Assembly (NCBI RefSeq): GCF_002272245.1
Contig: NZ_NPDD01000224.1
Coordinates: forward strand, 1-37,910
DNA from: Bacillus sp. 7884-1
Lineage (GTDB): Bacteria; Bacillota; Bacilli; Bacillales; Cytobacillaceae
Length of the DNA stretch: 37,910 nt
Reading direction: 5' to 3'
Each line of letters starts with the position of its first letter. Within the stretch, counting starts at the first letter, position 1. The position numbers were made by a program, and so were the translations under genes. Below the pieces are notes generated by a model. The model saw nothing but the letters and a program-made list of their open reading frames with translations, searched no databases and had not been told where the DNA came from. This document shows positions 6,133-14,890 of the stretch, piece by piece.

Positions 6133-9127
6133 TAAGGGAAAACATCATTCCGAAAGGATCATGATCACCATATTTGTTATAGACAATGTCCCTCATAAAT
6201 GCAGTAATATCAAATTTTCTTACTAATGCACGAGGAGGACAAGGATTACCAGGTGTTCGCGCCTTTGGTGGTTTTGTTCCATTTTTCTTCATCTGACTTA
6301 CTCTCCAAGGGACAGCAGACGATTTCAATTGCGGACGATCTGGCAGTTTTTGTAGAATTGGAGTTTTTTCTCCCCAAACCCTGACAAAGCCCCATAATCC
6401 ACTCCACAAGTCTTCGATGGGCTGAGATGACCATAGATAATCACGTTGCTGGACACCAACAGGGTTTGGTTGAATATCCATGGTAAATTGTTCAGATGTA
6501 CCAATTGTCTGGGTAGAAGTTAATTCCGAATCCTCAACTCCGGATTCACGCTTCCACGCTAATCCGTGCAAATTAAAATTATGCTGTGTCTCATGTGCAC
6601 CTTGGATTAAGCGTATTTTAATCGGATCCCCTGTATAACTTTGAATGATTGGTGTCTCGGGATCACCATGAACCCATGAACTAAACGTATAAGCCGGGTC
6701 AGCATTGTTTCTGCGGAAAAAAGGTGTATTTGAATAATTCACACTTGCATACCCATGTGCGTGTTTGAAATTTGCTGGATCTGTCTCTAATGGGAGTGGG
6801 TCTCCATTTTTATCCCAAAGTCTTGCGAAATCATGATAAATAAGAACTTGTTCGCGGAAATCTTCTTTTTCAGGGTGAACAATCATCGCTTCCGTACCAG
6901 ATTTTATTTCCCTGCCCGTCTGCGGGTCCAGCCATTTTGAGCCTTTAGGTTCGACTATTAAGGCACCAAAAGTCCCGTGAAATCCCTTTTCCCCAGCAGA
7001 CATATGGTCATGAAAAAAGATTGAGCCTTCTTCATCTGCATACCAGCGATAACGGATTTTTTCTCCTGGCTCCGTACCTTGATTGTAGTTCCACCCGACA
7101 GTTGTTCCATCAGAACCTAACGGGTCGTAAGCCACAAAATGAATGTGTATCGACAGTGCATTCGGCTCATTGGCATTGAATAAGTGGTTTTCTAATGTAA
7201 CCTCCACACAATCTCCCTGATTTGCCCGTATGGCAAGTGGACGTGGTCTAATTTCTCCATGCAGCACCTTCTGCTCATCTTCTGCCAGGACATACATTCG
7301 TCCTTCCTTATCACGATCACCTGCATTGTTGTATACAATTTCTGTTTGTATTCCGACAATGTCATATTTTCGAATAGGAGCATCCTTCGGACAGCGATCA
7401 AAATTAGGTGCTCCTGGTAAGAGCGCACCTAGAGCTGCTTTTTCTGACTCTGTGGCTGGACGCAATTCTGGGTCTGGCGGTTTTGGAGCACGTTTGCCTA
7501 TTTCACCAGGTATATAACTTGGAAAACCTGGGTTTTGTTCGGTTGCACTGGTTGGTGCTTCCCTATCTGCTAATGGCAGCAAGTCATCCTGTGCTTTGTC
7601 GAATACCCTCATTAACCCCCACATGCCTTCTAAATAATGTGGGAACAAATGACAATGCCATAAGTAATCCCCGGGTGCCCCGGTTTTCGCTTTGTCATAA
7701 CCAGCACCAAAAGCTAATTCAGCCGTTTGGGTATCTCCAATATTCAACGTATCTGAGTCAACCGTGTTTGTTTTCTTCGTATCACTTTTCCACCGGTGAC
7801 CATGAAGGTGAAAAACATGGTTTTCATCGCTATTTGCTCCAATGACCCGGTATCTAACTGGGTCACCAACATAAGCTCTAGTAATAGGCGTAGCCGGGTC
7901 ACCAAAAACCCAGGATGAATAAAACATGGTTGCATCTTTACCATCCTCACCCATTGTGTTTTTCAAGCGTTCATCCATTGGTTCTGCACGATAGTTTACT
8001 GCATAAAGTTCTTTTTCATTTGGATCCTCTACATGGGGTTCCTCTTCATGAGGTACCTCCCCTTCTCCCTCGTGTTCTTCCTCTTCAGGGGTTCCAGGAG
8101 GTGGAGGGGTACCAAATTGAGCACTAATCCCATCATGAAAAAACAAAGTAAACTCCCGAAAATCAGGTTTGTCAGGTAAATGGATATCAGCATATAAACC
8201 GCTGGTTAACTCTTCCCCTGTTACAGGGTCAGTCCATGTCGCCCCTTTTGGTTCAACGATTAACGCCCCAAATAAACCATCACCCATTGTCCCCCTGCCG
8301 CCAGTTGGATCGGTGAAGTAAGTGAGATCGGCACCATTGTAGAAAAAGAAGGTTCCTTCATCCCCAGCATTCCACGTGTATTTTATTTCTGTGTTTGGTG
8401 CAACAGTTGAATCAGGATTATATCCTGTCGATGTTCCATCAGATCCCCTAACGTCATATCTAACCCCTTCAATATGAATGGATGCCTTCTCACTCAATTG
8501 ATTATGAAAGGAAACTTGAATACAATCACCTTTATTTGCACGGAGTGCCAGCGGCTGGATTTCCTTGACCGGTTTTCCTGGATTCTCAGCAATAGCCTGT
8601 CGAATTTTCTCAACATCTTCTTGTAAGGCATATATTTTTGCCTTTGGGTCATGGTCGCCAAATTTGTTGTAGACCATATCTACCTGTATCGCTGCAATAT
8701 TAAAATTACGAATAGGTGCGCCTTTAAGACATTTCTCGTTTGGCATATCTAAACCAGCCAATGAAATGGGTGCGGTTTTTAGTTGTGCTGTATTCGTTTG
8801 AATAATTGCTTCGCTTGATAGACTATTTGTAGTGGGGACTTCTTTTGAAGGAGACTTATTAGCAGTTTTTATGATACGTTGATTACTGGAATATTGCTTT
8901 ATGGTAGTCTTTGATACTGTGACAGATTTTAGTTTATCAAATGCGAGGGCTTGTTTTAATTCTGATGAATGAATAATTAAAACAACTGATAGTGATACAA
9001 TCGAAAATAGGAATAGGAAACTGAATAATAGTAAAATTGACTTCTTTTGCTTCAACCTTTGTACCCCTTTCATTTTCCCACTAGTATGTAAGTCACGGTT
9101 TCGTGCTGCTATAGATGTTATGTCCAT
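6107..9127 (-). CDS. Large secreted multicopper oxidase (frame broken at C-terminus)
   Basis: A 1006-codon frame with an N-terminal membrane anchor or signal (residues 31-52), then two tandem units, each beginning CxxxAPIRx[FY]xI ... VYNxxGDxD (about residues 133 and 579), and the start of a third (963-998) that stops abruptly. Copper motifs are HxHGH at 440-444, HCH...H....M at 491-502, HIH at 661-663 and HDH at 706-708. The matching positions elsewhere are lost (FYNG at 262-265, SSQ at 900-902). One trinuclear plus type 1 site therefore seems to form between unit 1 and unit 2. A charged Glu/His-rich insert spans 347-370. It follows copD by 85 bases and is likely its operon partner. The start is uncertain (ATG at 9127 or 9073); neither has a good ribosome site. 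The substrate is unknown; Mn(II) or Cu(I) oxidation is possible. Confidence 0.8.
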   Translation of the reverse strand: MDITSIAARNRDLHTSGKMKGVQRLKQKKSILLLFSFLFLFSIVSLSVVLIIHSSELKQALAFDKLKSVTVSKTTIKQYSSNQRIIKTANKSPSKEVPTTNSLSSEAIIQTNTAQLKTAPISLAGLDMPNEKCLKGAPIRNFNIAAIQVDMVYNKFGDHDPKAKIYALQEDVEKIRQAIAENPGKPVKEIQPLALRANKGDCIQVSFHNQLSEKASIHIEGVRYDVRGSDGTSTGYNPDSTVAPNTEIKYTWNAGDEGTFFFYNGADLTYFTDPTGGRGTMGDGLFGALIVEPKGATWTDPVTGEELTSGLYADIHLPDKPDFREFTLFFHDGISAQFGTPPPPGTPEEEEHEGEGEVPHEEEPHVEDPNEKELYAVNYRAEPMDERLKNTMGEDGKDATMFYSSWVFGDPATPITRAYVGDPVRYRVIGANSDENHVFHLHGHRWKSDTKKTNTVDSDTLNIGDTQTAELAFGAGYDKAKTGAPGDYLWHCHLFPHYLEGMWGLMRVFDKAQDDLLPLADREAPTSATEQNPGFPSYIPGEIGKRAPKPPDPELRPATESEKAALGALLPGAPNFDRCPKDAPIRKYDIVGIQTEIVYNNAGDRDKEGRMYVLAEDEQKVLHGEIRPRPLAIRANQGDCVEVTLENHLFNANEPNALSIHIHFVAYDPLGSDGTTVGWNYNQGTEPGEKIRYRWYADEEGSIFFHDHMSAGEKGFHGTFGALIVEPKGSKWLDPQTGREIKSGTEAMIVHPEKEDFREQVLIYHDFARLWDKNGDPLPLETDPANFKHAHGYASVNYSNTPFFRRNNADPAYTFSSWVHGDPETPIIQSYTGDPIKIRLIQGAHETQHNFNLHGLAWKRESGVEDSELTSTQTIGTSEQFTMDIQPNPVGVQQRDYLWSSQPIEDLWSGLWGFVRVWGEKTPILQKLPDRPQLKSSAVPWRVSQMKKNGTKPPKARTPGNPCPPRALVRKFDITAFMRDIVYNKYGDHDPFGMMFSLSGLHIRYC

Positions 9128-9212
9128 GTCAAATGTAATATTACTTCATTTCATCCTCACACTCTTTTACCCTAAATGAATAGTAAAAAACAGAGCAGCG
9201 CCCGACCCCTGC

Positions 9213-10301
9213 TCAAATGATTGGATATAGAACACAAGAAAACATCAAGCCTAAGTATAAGGTGAGAATGAAACAACCCCCAAATACAGTGGCAAAAACC
9301 GGGCTCATACTTTTATAACTCACAAATATTAACAACAAAAATAGAAGTGCAGTTGATACCAAAATGATAGATAAGAAGGTTGGTGCGAATTCAATTTCTA
9401 TCGGCACATGAAGATTCTTTGCAAACAGCCAATCTACCCATGTTGGTGCTGTGGCTGCTTGTGTTGCATAGACCATTTCATAAGGTGGTGACAATGTGCC
9501 CATGACAGCTGTAAAGAAAAATACAAATAAAAGAATGACGCTTTCGGCTTTTAACCAATTTCGGGGATCATAATGCGAGGTTATTGAAACTCTTTTTACT
9601 AATATCCCATTAATGAAGGCGAACATAATAATAGGAACGATACTTATGTGCTTGAACAATAACATACGTCCGTATGGTGTTGCCCAGCCATTTACATACT
9701 CTGCGGGCTTCTCAAGGGTAAACATAATGACAAATCCTGTTGCAAAAATATTTATCATACATACTACTGCCAACGGTGAAAACCATTCTAGGAACTCAGA
9801 CCAATGTCCTCTAACTTTAGAAAACCAAGATACCTGAAGGACGACACCCACCCAAATCGTTACCATAAGGAAGTGGGTGGTGTGAGAAAAAAGGCCAACT
9901 ACAAAAGATTGAGTTGATACATGACTGCTATAACCAATGGTGATCATCATCAAAACAATCCAGAATGTCTGTAAATATTTAGAACGATTTAGATACAAGC
10001 TTATCCATAGGAAAATAGTAAACACTGAGTTAAACAGCCATCCCTGCCCAATTTGGAAATGCATCAAAACAGAGGCAGCGGCAGCAGCAAACCCGACGGA
10101 TTCATCAAAATACAATATTAAAGTGAACACAGGCACAAAAGTAAAAAGTATAATCCCTAGCGTACAGATAAGTAAAAATGGCTTCGGAAGTTGAATAGTT
10201 GGTTTTTTCGTATCCGGAACAAATTGGAGGACAACATGACCAACCAAAATCGAAAACAATAGATAATTACCTAAGTCTGCAATAGGCGCTAATAGGTTCA
10301 T
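9213..10301 (-). CDS. copD: CopD-family copper resistance membrane protein
   Basis: A 362-residue polytopic membrane protein with about nine hydrophobic segments, related to the CopD superfamily that acts with CopC or copper oxidases in copper movement across the membrane. Conserved histidines lie in the segments VGHVVLQF, SHTTHFLMVTIWVG and LLFKHISIVPII. The start at 10301 is preferred over the ATG 15 bases upstream. It has GGATGGTG upstream and overlaps the stop of a 26-codon ORF in an ATGA arrangement, which indicates translational coupling. The multicopper oxidase follows, and the two are probably one transcript. No CopC domain is present in the window. Confidence 0.75.
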   Translation of the reverse strand: MNLLAPIADLGNYLLFSILVGHVVLQFVPDTKKPTIQLPKPFLLICTLGIILFTFVPVFTLILYFDESVGFAAAAASVLMHFQIGQGWLFNSVFTIFLWISLYLNRSKYLQTFWIVLMMITIGYSSHVSTQSFVVGLFSHTTHFLMVTIWVGVVLQVSWFSKVRGHWSEFLEWFSPLAVVCMINIFATGFVIMFTLEKPAEYVNGWATPYGRMLLFKHISIVPIIMFAFINGILVKRVSITSHYDPRNWLKAESVILLFVFFFTAVMGTLSPPYEMVYATQAATAPTWVDWLFAKNLHVPIEIEFAPTFLSIILVSTALLFLLLIFVSYKSMSPVFATVFGGCFILTLYLGLMFSCVLYPII

Positions 10302-10378
10302 ATTTTCACCATCCATATTCCATAGGATGAAATAAGATTACGAACACACATATCACAAGCAGGCTGAATTTTTTTCAA
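10298..10378 (-). CDS. 26-aa CxxC micro-ORF coupled to copD
   Basis: A short frame of 26 codons beginning with TTG and preceded by a near-perfect ribosome site (AGGAGG, 6-base spacer). It starts MKKIQPACDMCVRN, so it carries a CxxC pair at residues 8 and 11, and ends WMVKI. Its TGA stop overlaps the copD ATG (ATGA at 10298-10301). The strong ribosome site belongs to this frame, while copD has only a weak one, so translation of copD should depend on it. It may be a leader peptide, a small metal-binding protein or a remnant of a larger gene. No family was recognised. Confidence 0.55.
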   Translation of the reverse strand: MKKIQPACDMCVRNLISSYGIWMVKI

Positions 10379-10597
10379 GATGAGCCTCCTTTTGTTTTTA
10401 TATCATTACTATTCAATGGAAAATATTAATATCACATCCAACCATCAAAAATAGTACTTTAGATGCAAAACTATTACACTATATATTAAGTGAAAACTTC
10501 CAAAACACCTCTATAAATTGTTCGACAAATACCAACGTGATTTATTATAAAAATATAATTTGTACAATCATAGGACACTAACCACCCTTTATTCGTC

Positions 10598-10632
10598 AAA
10601 AAAAAGACCACAGGAACACCTGGGTCTTTTTA
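10598..10632 (-). terminator. Terminator of the yhdP gene
   Basis: AAAAAGACCACAGG and CCTGGGTCTTTTT pair with a one-base bulge and a short AACA loop. On the minus strand it follows the yhdP stop by about 10 bases and ends in a T run. Confidence 0.75.
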
Positions 10633-10640
10633 CTGTTAGG

Positions 10641-11951
10641 TTAAGCTATAGATTCATGTTTCATTAATTTAACAATTTCTAATAATTTAATATGATAACC
10701 ATCGATTTCTAGTACTTTAAATTCGTAATCACCATATTTAACTTTATCACCTTCGACAACGTCCATTTTCTCAGATAGAATCCAGCCGCCAATGGTATCC
10801 ATCTCATCTTCCTGGATGTCTAAACCGAATAAATCATTTACTTCATCTATTAAAACTTTTCCGTCGACCACGGTTTTATTTTCGCTGATTTTGTTGATAT
10901 CCGGGACTTCATCTTCGTCAAATTCATCGCGAATTTCTCCGACAATTTCTTCAAGAATATCTTCAACTGTCACCAAACCTGCAGTACCACCGTATTCATC
11001 CATTAGAATTGCCATATGAACACGTTCTTTTTGCATTTTAACTAATAAATCATGGATGGCAATCGATTCAATGACCTGGATAACAGGACGGGTATATTCA
11101 TCAATGGGTGTATCAAGGTTTTTACCACTAATATAATCTGTTAGTACTTCTTTCATATTCAGCATACCAACAATGTTATCCTTTTCACCATCAATGACTG
11201 GGTACCTTGTATAATTTTCTACCTTCACAATTTCTAGACATTCTGCTAGTGTTTGTGATCGATCAAATACAACAATTTCAGTACGAGGAACCATTATTTC
11301 TTTTGCAATACGATCATCAAATTCAAAGATATTGTTCACATATTTGTATTCAGACTGATTGATTTCCCCGCTCTTGTAGCTTTCAGAGATAATTAATTGC
11401 AGCTCTTCCTCTGAGTGTGCTTCTTCATGTTCAGAAGCAGGTTTTAATCCAAAGAACCCAACGATTATACGTGCTGATCCATTTAATACTTTAATAAAAG
11501 GATACATAAGCTTATAGAAGATAATCATAGGTTTTGCAAATATCAACGTTACAGCCTCGGCTTTATTAATCGCAATTGTTTTCGGAGCAAGTTCACCTAC
11601 CACAACATGAATAAAGGTTACTGACGCAAAAGCAATGATAAAGGACAAGATACCAGCTGCTGATTCAGCTATGTTAAATTTAGTAAACAAGGGGTGAAGC
11701 ATGTGTTCCACAGTTGGTTCACCCAACCAACCTAATCCTAAAGCTGTTACAGTAATACCTAATTGACACGCTGATAAATATTCATCTAAATTTGAAACAA
11801 TTTTCTTAGCTGCAATTGCTTTTTTATTGCCTTCTGATACTAGCTGATCAATTCGTGTACTACGGATTTTTACAATGGCAAATTCGAAAGACACGAAGAA
11901 TGCCGTAAAAGCAATTAAAATTGCAATTACAATCAAGTTTATTATGGTCAA
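10641..11951 (-). CDS. yhdP: CNNM/CorC-type transporter (YhdP-like, probable Mg2+ exporter)
   Basis: A 436-residue hemolysin-family membrane protein. The N-terminal CNNM domain (about residues 1-180) has three to four membrane segments, and a tandem CBS pair follows (about 205-330, with VPRTEIVVFD and HMAILMDEYGGTAGLVT). A C-terminal CorC_HlyC domain ends the protein (about 345-430, DEVPDINK ... DTIGGWILS). Bacillus homologues (YhdP/MpfA) protect against excess magnesium by exporting it. The start is TTG at 11951 with AAGGAG five bases upstream. It lies 60 bases behind the MerR gene, the yhdQ-yhdP order known from Bacillus subtilis. A 9-bp hairpin overlaps the ribosome site. Confidence 0.82.
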   Translation of the reverse strand: MTIINLIVIAILIAFTAFFVSFEFAIVKIRSTRIDQLVSEGNKKAIAAKKIVSNLDEYLSACQLGITVTALGLGWLGEPTVEHMLHPLFTKFNIAESAAGILSFIIAFASVTFIHVVVGELAPKTIAINKAEAVTLIFAKPMIIFYKLMYPFIKVLNGSARIIVGFFGLKPASEHEEAHSEEELQLIISESYKSGEINQSEYKYVNNIFEFDDRIAKEIMVPRTEIVVFDRSQTLAECLEIVKVENYTRYPVIDGEKDNIVGMLNMKEVLTDYISGKNLDTPIDEYTRPVIQVIESIAIHDLLVKMQKERVHMAILMDEYGGTAGLVTVEDILEEIVGEIRDEFDEDEVPDINKISENKTVVDGKVLIDEVNDLFGLDIQEDEMDTIGGWILSEKMDVVEGDKVKYGDYEFKVLEIDGYHIKLLEIVKLMKHESIA

Positions 11952-11957
11952 TGGTCT

Positions 11958-11980
11958 CCTTACTCAAAGTGTGAGTAAGG
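11958..11980 (-). promoter_or_regulatory. Hairpin overlapping the yhdP ribosome site
   Basis: CCTTACTCA and TGAGTAAGG form a perfect 9-bp stem with a 5-base loop between yhdQ and yhdP. On the minus strand the 3' arm contains the AAGG of the yhdP ribosome site (AAGGAG), so folding would hide it. It may tune translation or mark an attenuator. A second GGAGG lies just 5' of the stem. Confidence 0.45.
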
Positions 11981-12011
11981 AATACACCTCCTGGTTTTTG
12001 TAAATATAAGT

Positions 12012-12425
12012 TTAACTTAGTAATAATAATAATGTTTGGGCTAATGGAACACCTTGGGAAGAGAGTTTATTCACAACCATTTCTTTTTGATTGCCGTTTA
12101 GTTTTTGAAGTATAGGTTCGATTGCTTCAATTTCTTCTTTAAGATGATGCATTAAGATTCCAATTTGTTCAAAATGTTTATCTACTTTTTGTTTATCAAC
12201 ACAATCCTTCGTCTTAATTAATTCAATGGAAGACTTAATCTCTTCAAGTGGCATATTAAGATTTTTATAATGTTCAATTAAATGCATAATTTGGATGCTG
12301 TCTTCTCCATACAATCGATAATTAGAATCCGTCCGAATAGGGTTAAGTAAGCCTATTTGGGTGTAGTAATCGATTGTTCTTTTGGAGAGATTCATTAACT
12401 TGGCTATTTCACCGATACGATACAA
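12012..12425 (-). CDS. yhdQ: MerR-family regulator (YhdQ-like)
   Basis: A 137-residue MerR-type regulator. The N-terminal winged helix (YRIGEIAKLMNLSKRTIDYYTQIGLL, residues 2-27, then YRLYGEDSIQIMHLI) is followed by a long dimerisation helix. Only one Cys (KDCVDK) is present near the effector region, and the usual C-terminal CxxC-type metal loop of CueR-like proteins is not evident. The Bacillus subtilis neighbour of yhdP is YhdQ, annotated as CueR; synteny suggests orthology, but the effector here cannot be read from the sequence. Start is TTG at 12425. It is upstream of yhdP on the same strand and may regulate it. Confidence 0.72.
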   Translation of the reverse strand: MYRIGEIAKLMNLSKRTIDYYTQIGLLNPIRTDSNYRLYGEDSIQIMHLIEHYKNLNMPLEEIKSSIELIKTKDCVDKQKVDKHFEQIGILMHHLKEEIEAIEPILQKLNGNQKEMVVNKLSSQGVPLAQTLLLLLS

Positions 12426-12511
12426 CTTCCCAACCTACTCACCCCTCTCTACAATACTATTAATATATCATGCAGAAAGTGTACAGTCAACGTATTAGTT
12501 ACTCTAAAAAA

Positions 12512-12542
12512 CAAACCGTTCCTATTGAATAAGAACGGTTTT
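12512..12542 (-). terminator. Terminator of ppaC
   Basis: AAACCGTTC and GAACGGTTT pair around an 11-base loop. On the minus strand the stem is followed by GTTTTTTAG, a few bases after the ppaC stop. Confidence 0.75.
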
Positions 12543-12547
12543 AATTA

Positions 12548-13483
12548 TTAAATACCTTGATTAAAAATATCAGTTAATACTGGTACGATTTGTTTTTTAC
12601 GGGATACAACACCCTTTAATACTGCAGTGTTATTCTCCAAGGTAACATTATATGCCTTTTCAACAGCGCTCGTTTTACTTCCTAAAGCTAAACCAACAGA
12701 GTCATTCGTTAAGATATCTGTAACCACAAATAAGAATAAATCTAAGTTCTTTTCTTCGATTTTTTTCGAAATAGCAGCTTCTAATTCCTCTTGGCGAGCA
12801 AGTACCTCAGCTGTATCAACTGCATTTACTTGTGCAATTTCAACTTTGCTTGATCCCATGTCGAATTCTTTTGCATCAAGTGAAATTAATTGTTCAATTG
12901 TTTTGTCACTTAAATCTGCACCAGCTTTTAGCATTTCTAAGCCATACTTCTGCGCATCAACACCAGCAATTTCTGCTAATTCTTTTGCTGCTGCTACATC
13001 CTCTGCTGTACAAGTTGGCGATTTAAACAATAATGAGTCAGAAATAATCGCGGACAGCATAAGCCCAGCAATTTCTTTTTTGATTTCTTTACCATTTTCT
13101 TTATACATCTTATTCAAAATCGTTGCTGTACAGCCTACAGGCTCACAACGGTAATATAATGGATCGCTTGTTTCAAAGTTTGCAATACGGTGGTGATCGA
13201 TTACCTCTAAAACTCGGACTTCATTGATATCATTCGCACTTTGCTGGCGCTCATTGTGGTCGACCAAAATAACTGAATTGACTTCAGCTGCTACCTTTTC
13301 AACTAAGCGTGGGACCTCCGCATTAAAATGGTTCAGAGCGTATTGCGTTTCACCATTAACGTCTCCAAGACGTATTGGTTCAACATCCATACCAAGTTGT
13401 TTCTTCAAATCTGCGTAAGCAATCGCAGAACAAATAGTATCTGTGTCAGGGTTTTTGTGACCAAAAATAAGTACTTTTTCCAT
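12548..13483 (-). CDS. ppaC: Manganese-dependent inorganic pyrophosphatase
   Basis: A 311-residue family II (DHH superfamily) pyrophosphatase that hydrolyses PPi to two phosphates in the cytosol. Metal ligands are visible in [11 protein letters not shown] near the N-terminus, VDHNE (about 75-79) and the DHH signature (IDHHRI, about 97). The C-terminal DHHA2 domain ends with the substrate-binding SRKKQ motif. The start is placed at the ATG at 13483 with AGGAG eight bases upstream, giving the standard family length; the frame stays open 32 codons further without support. It is monocistronic with its own terminator. Confidence 0.93.
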   Translation of the reverse strand: MEKVLIFGHKNPDTDTICSAIAYADLKKQLGMDVEPIRLGDVNGETQYALNHFNAEVPRLVEKVAAEVNSVILVDHNERQQSANDINEVRVLEVIDHHRIANFETSDPLYYRCEPVGCTATILNKMYKENGKEIKKEIAGLMLSAIISDSLLFKSPTCTAEDVAAAKELAEIAGVDAQKYGLEMLKAGADLSDKTIEQLISLDAKEFDMGSSKVEIAQVNAVDTAEVLARQEELEAAISKKIEEKNLDLFLFVVTDILTNDSVGLALGSKTSAVEKAYNVTLENNTAVLKGVVSRKKQIVPVLTDIFNQGI

Positions 13484-13606
13484 TGTTAAAACTCCTAATC
13501 GTATTAAAATATGTAGACAAGCTCCATTACTGAGTTTGACCCTAACGAAAATTATATATGATTCTTTACTAGTATTCAAAAAAAATATAGTGTCGTAATA
13601 AAATCA

Positions 13607-13641
13607 GAACAGGGCACCATATCCATTATGGTACCCTGTTC
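13607..13641 (-). terminator. Terminator at the end of the R2lox unit
   Basis: GAACAGGGCACCATA and TATGGTACCCTGTTC form a 15-bp stem with one mismatch and a 5-base loop. On the minus strand it lies 22 bases after the alcohol dehydrogenase stop and leads into TGATTTTATT. It marks the end of the long catabolic unit. Confidence 0.75.
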
Positions 13642-13662
13642 GCAGACTTTGACAATCAAAAT

Positions 13663-14871
13663 TTATTTTACTCCAAGTGGTACAACTCTTTGTCCAATTG
13701 CCGCAATTAATTCTTTAGGTATTGGGAAGCTTAGAGCTGCTGGATCTTTCATCACCGCAGGAATCGTCTGTTCGAGATTTTCTTCGGTGATATTAAACTG
13801 CTTAAAATCAGCAGGAAGACCGACTTTATGCTGCAATAAACGAATCTTTTCTACTACTTTGGCTAATGCCGTTTCATCACTATCACCTTTCACCTCGACA
13901 TCCAAGGCCGCAGCAAGTTCATTCACTTTTGGAAAGTATAATGAAGGAACCATTTCCATGACCACTGGAAGGAAGACAGCATTGGCCAAGCCATGTGGAA
14001 TCCGGAACAATGCACCATAGGCGTGGGCCAAATTATGCACTGGAATAGCATTCAAAGCAAAGCTAAAAGCAGTAATACCCATTAAGCTTGCCTGCAGTAA
14101 ATCCATCCGAGCAGCGATATTCGTTCCTTCTGACACTGCCACTGGAAGATTTTTTTCAATTAACCTAATTGCATGCAGTGCATAGGCATCAGTCAGAGCA
14201 GTCGCTGTCGGCGAGGCAAATGCTTCAATGGCATGGGTTAAGGCGTCAAACCCAGTAAAGGCTGTGATAAACGGCGGTAGACCAAGTGTTAATTCAGGAT
14301 CAAGAATTGCCATATCCGCATTAATGAATGGGTTAATAATATTTGTCTTCATTTGGATATCTTCATTGAAAATAACTGCAATTGGAGAAACTTCAGACCC
14401 AGTTCCTGCTGTAGTCGGAATCGCTATATGTGGAATCGGGATAAAGTTTGCCTTTGGAAATTGTTCGTATAAAAGCCCTCCAGGAATTGCTTCCTTAATA
14501 TCCGATAATCCTTTATGAAGTGCATATTTAACACCTTTAACAGTATCTAAAACACTACCTCCGCCAACTGCTAGCAGGGCATCTCCGCCTACCTCTTTTA
14601 CATAACGGACTGCATCATTAATACAGCGGCTTTCTGCATCCTGCGTAATATCAAGATATTGACCGACCAGCTGAGGACCGCTGCCATGACCCGTTAAGTT
14701 AAAGATTTCTGCAACCTTTTCAACAACACCTGCTTTTTCTAACCCTCTGTCACTTAAAAGAACGACTCTTTTCGCACCTAGGCCAGCAAACAAGCTAGGT
14801 ACCATTGCCCGTGAATTCGAACCACTGTATATTCCAGTGCGAAGCATAAACTGTGATAAGGAAGTTTTCAT
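13663..14871 (-). CDS. Iron-containing alcohol dehydrogenase
   Basis: A 402-residue group III (Fe-dependent) alcohol dehydrogenase. The NAD-binding GGGSVLD motif is at 103-109, followed by PTTAGTGSE (152-160). The iron ligands are Asp209, His213, His279 and His293, with the 4 and 14 residue spacings known from FucO-type enzymes, and the active-site His283. It interconverts an alcohol and an aldehyde with NAD(P)H. The start at 14871 has GAGGTGA upstream; the frame extends 30 codons further into the aldehyde dehydrogenase gene but without a ribosome site. It is the last gene of the R2lox unit, 19 bases behind the aldehyde dehydrogenase. Confidence 0.9.
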   Translation of the reverse strand: MKTSLSQFMLRTGIYSGSNSRAMVPSLFAGLGAKRVVLLSDRGLEKAGVVEKVAEIFNLTGHGSGPQLVGQYLDITQDAESRCINDAVRYVKEVGGDALLAVGGGSVLDTVKGVKYALHKGLSDIKEAIPGGLLYEQFPKANFIPIPHIAIPTTAGTGSEVSPIAVIFNEDIQMKTNIINPFINADMAILDPELTLGLPPFITAFTGFDALTHAIEAFASPTATALTDAYALHAIRLIEKNLPVAVSEGTNIAARMDLLQASLMGITAFSFALNAIPVHNLAHAYGALFRIPHGLANAVFLPVVMEMVPSLYFPKVNELAAALDVEVKGDSDETALAKVVEKIRLLQHKVGLPADFKQFNITEENLEQTIPAVMKDPAALSFPIPKELIAAIGQRVVPLGVK

Positions 14872-14890
14872 TATCTTCTTCACCTCTTCA

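Noticed and set aside
6107..6135. Programmed +1 frameshift in the oxidase
   Set aside because: CTT-A resembles a known shift context, but no stimulatory structure or conserved arrangement was seen; a deletion or error is simpler. Kept only as an alternative.
7408..7845. 145-codon plus-strand frame
   Set aside because: It is antisense to the multicopper oxidase and has no independent start signal.
12627..13154. 175-codon plus-strand frame
   Set aside because: It is antisense to ppaC, Ser/Ala-rich and low in complexity, and arises from the codon usage of the real gene.
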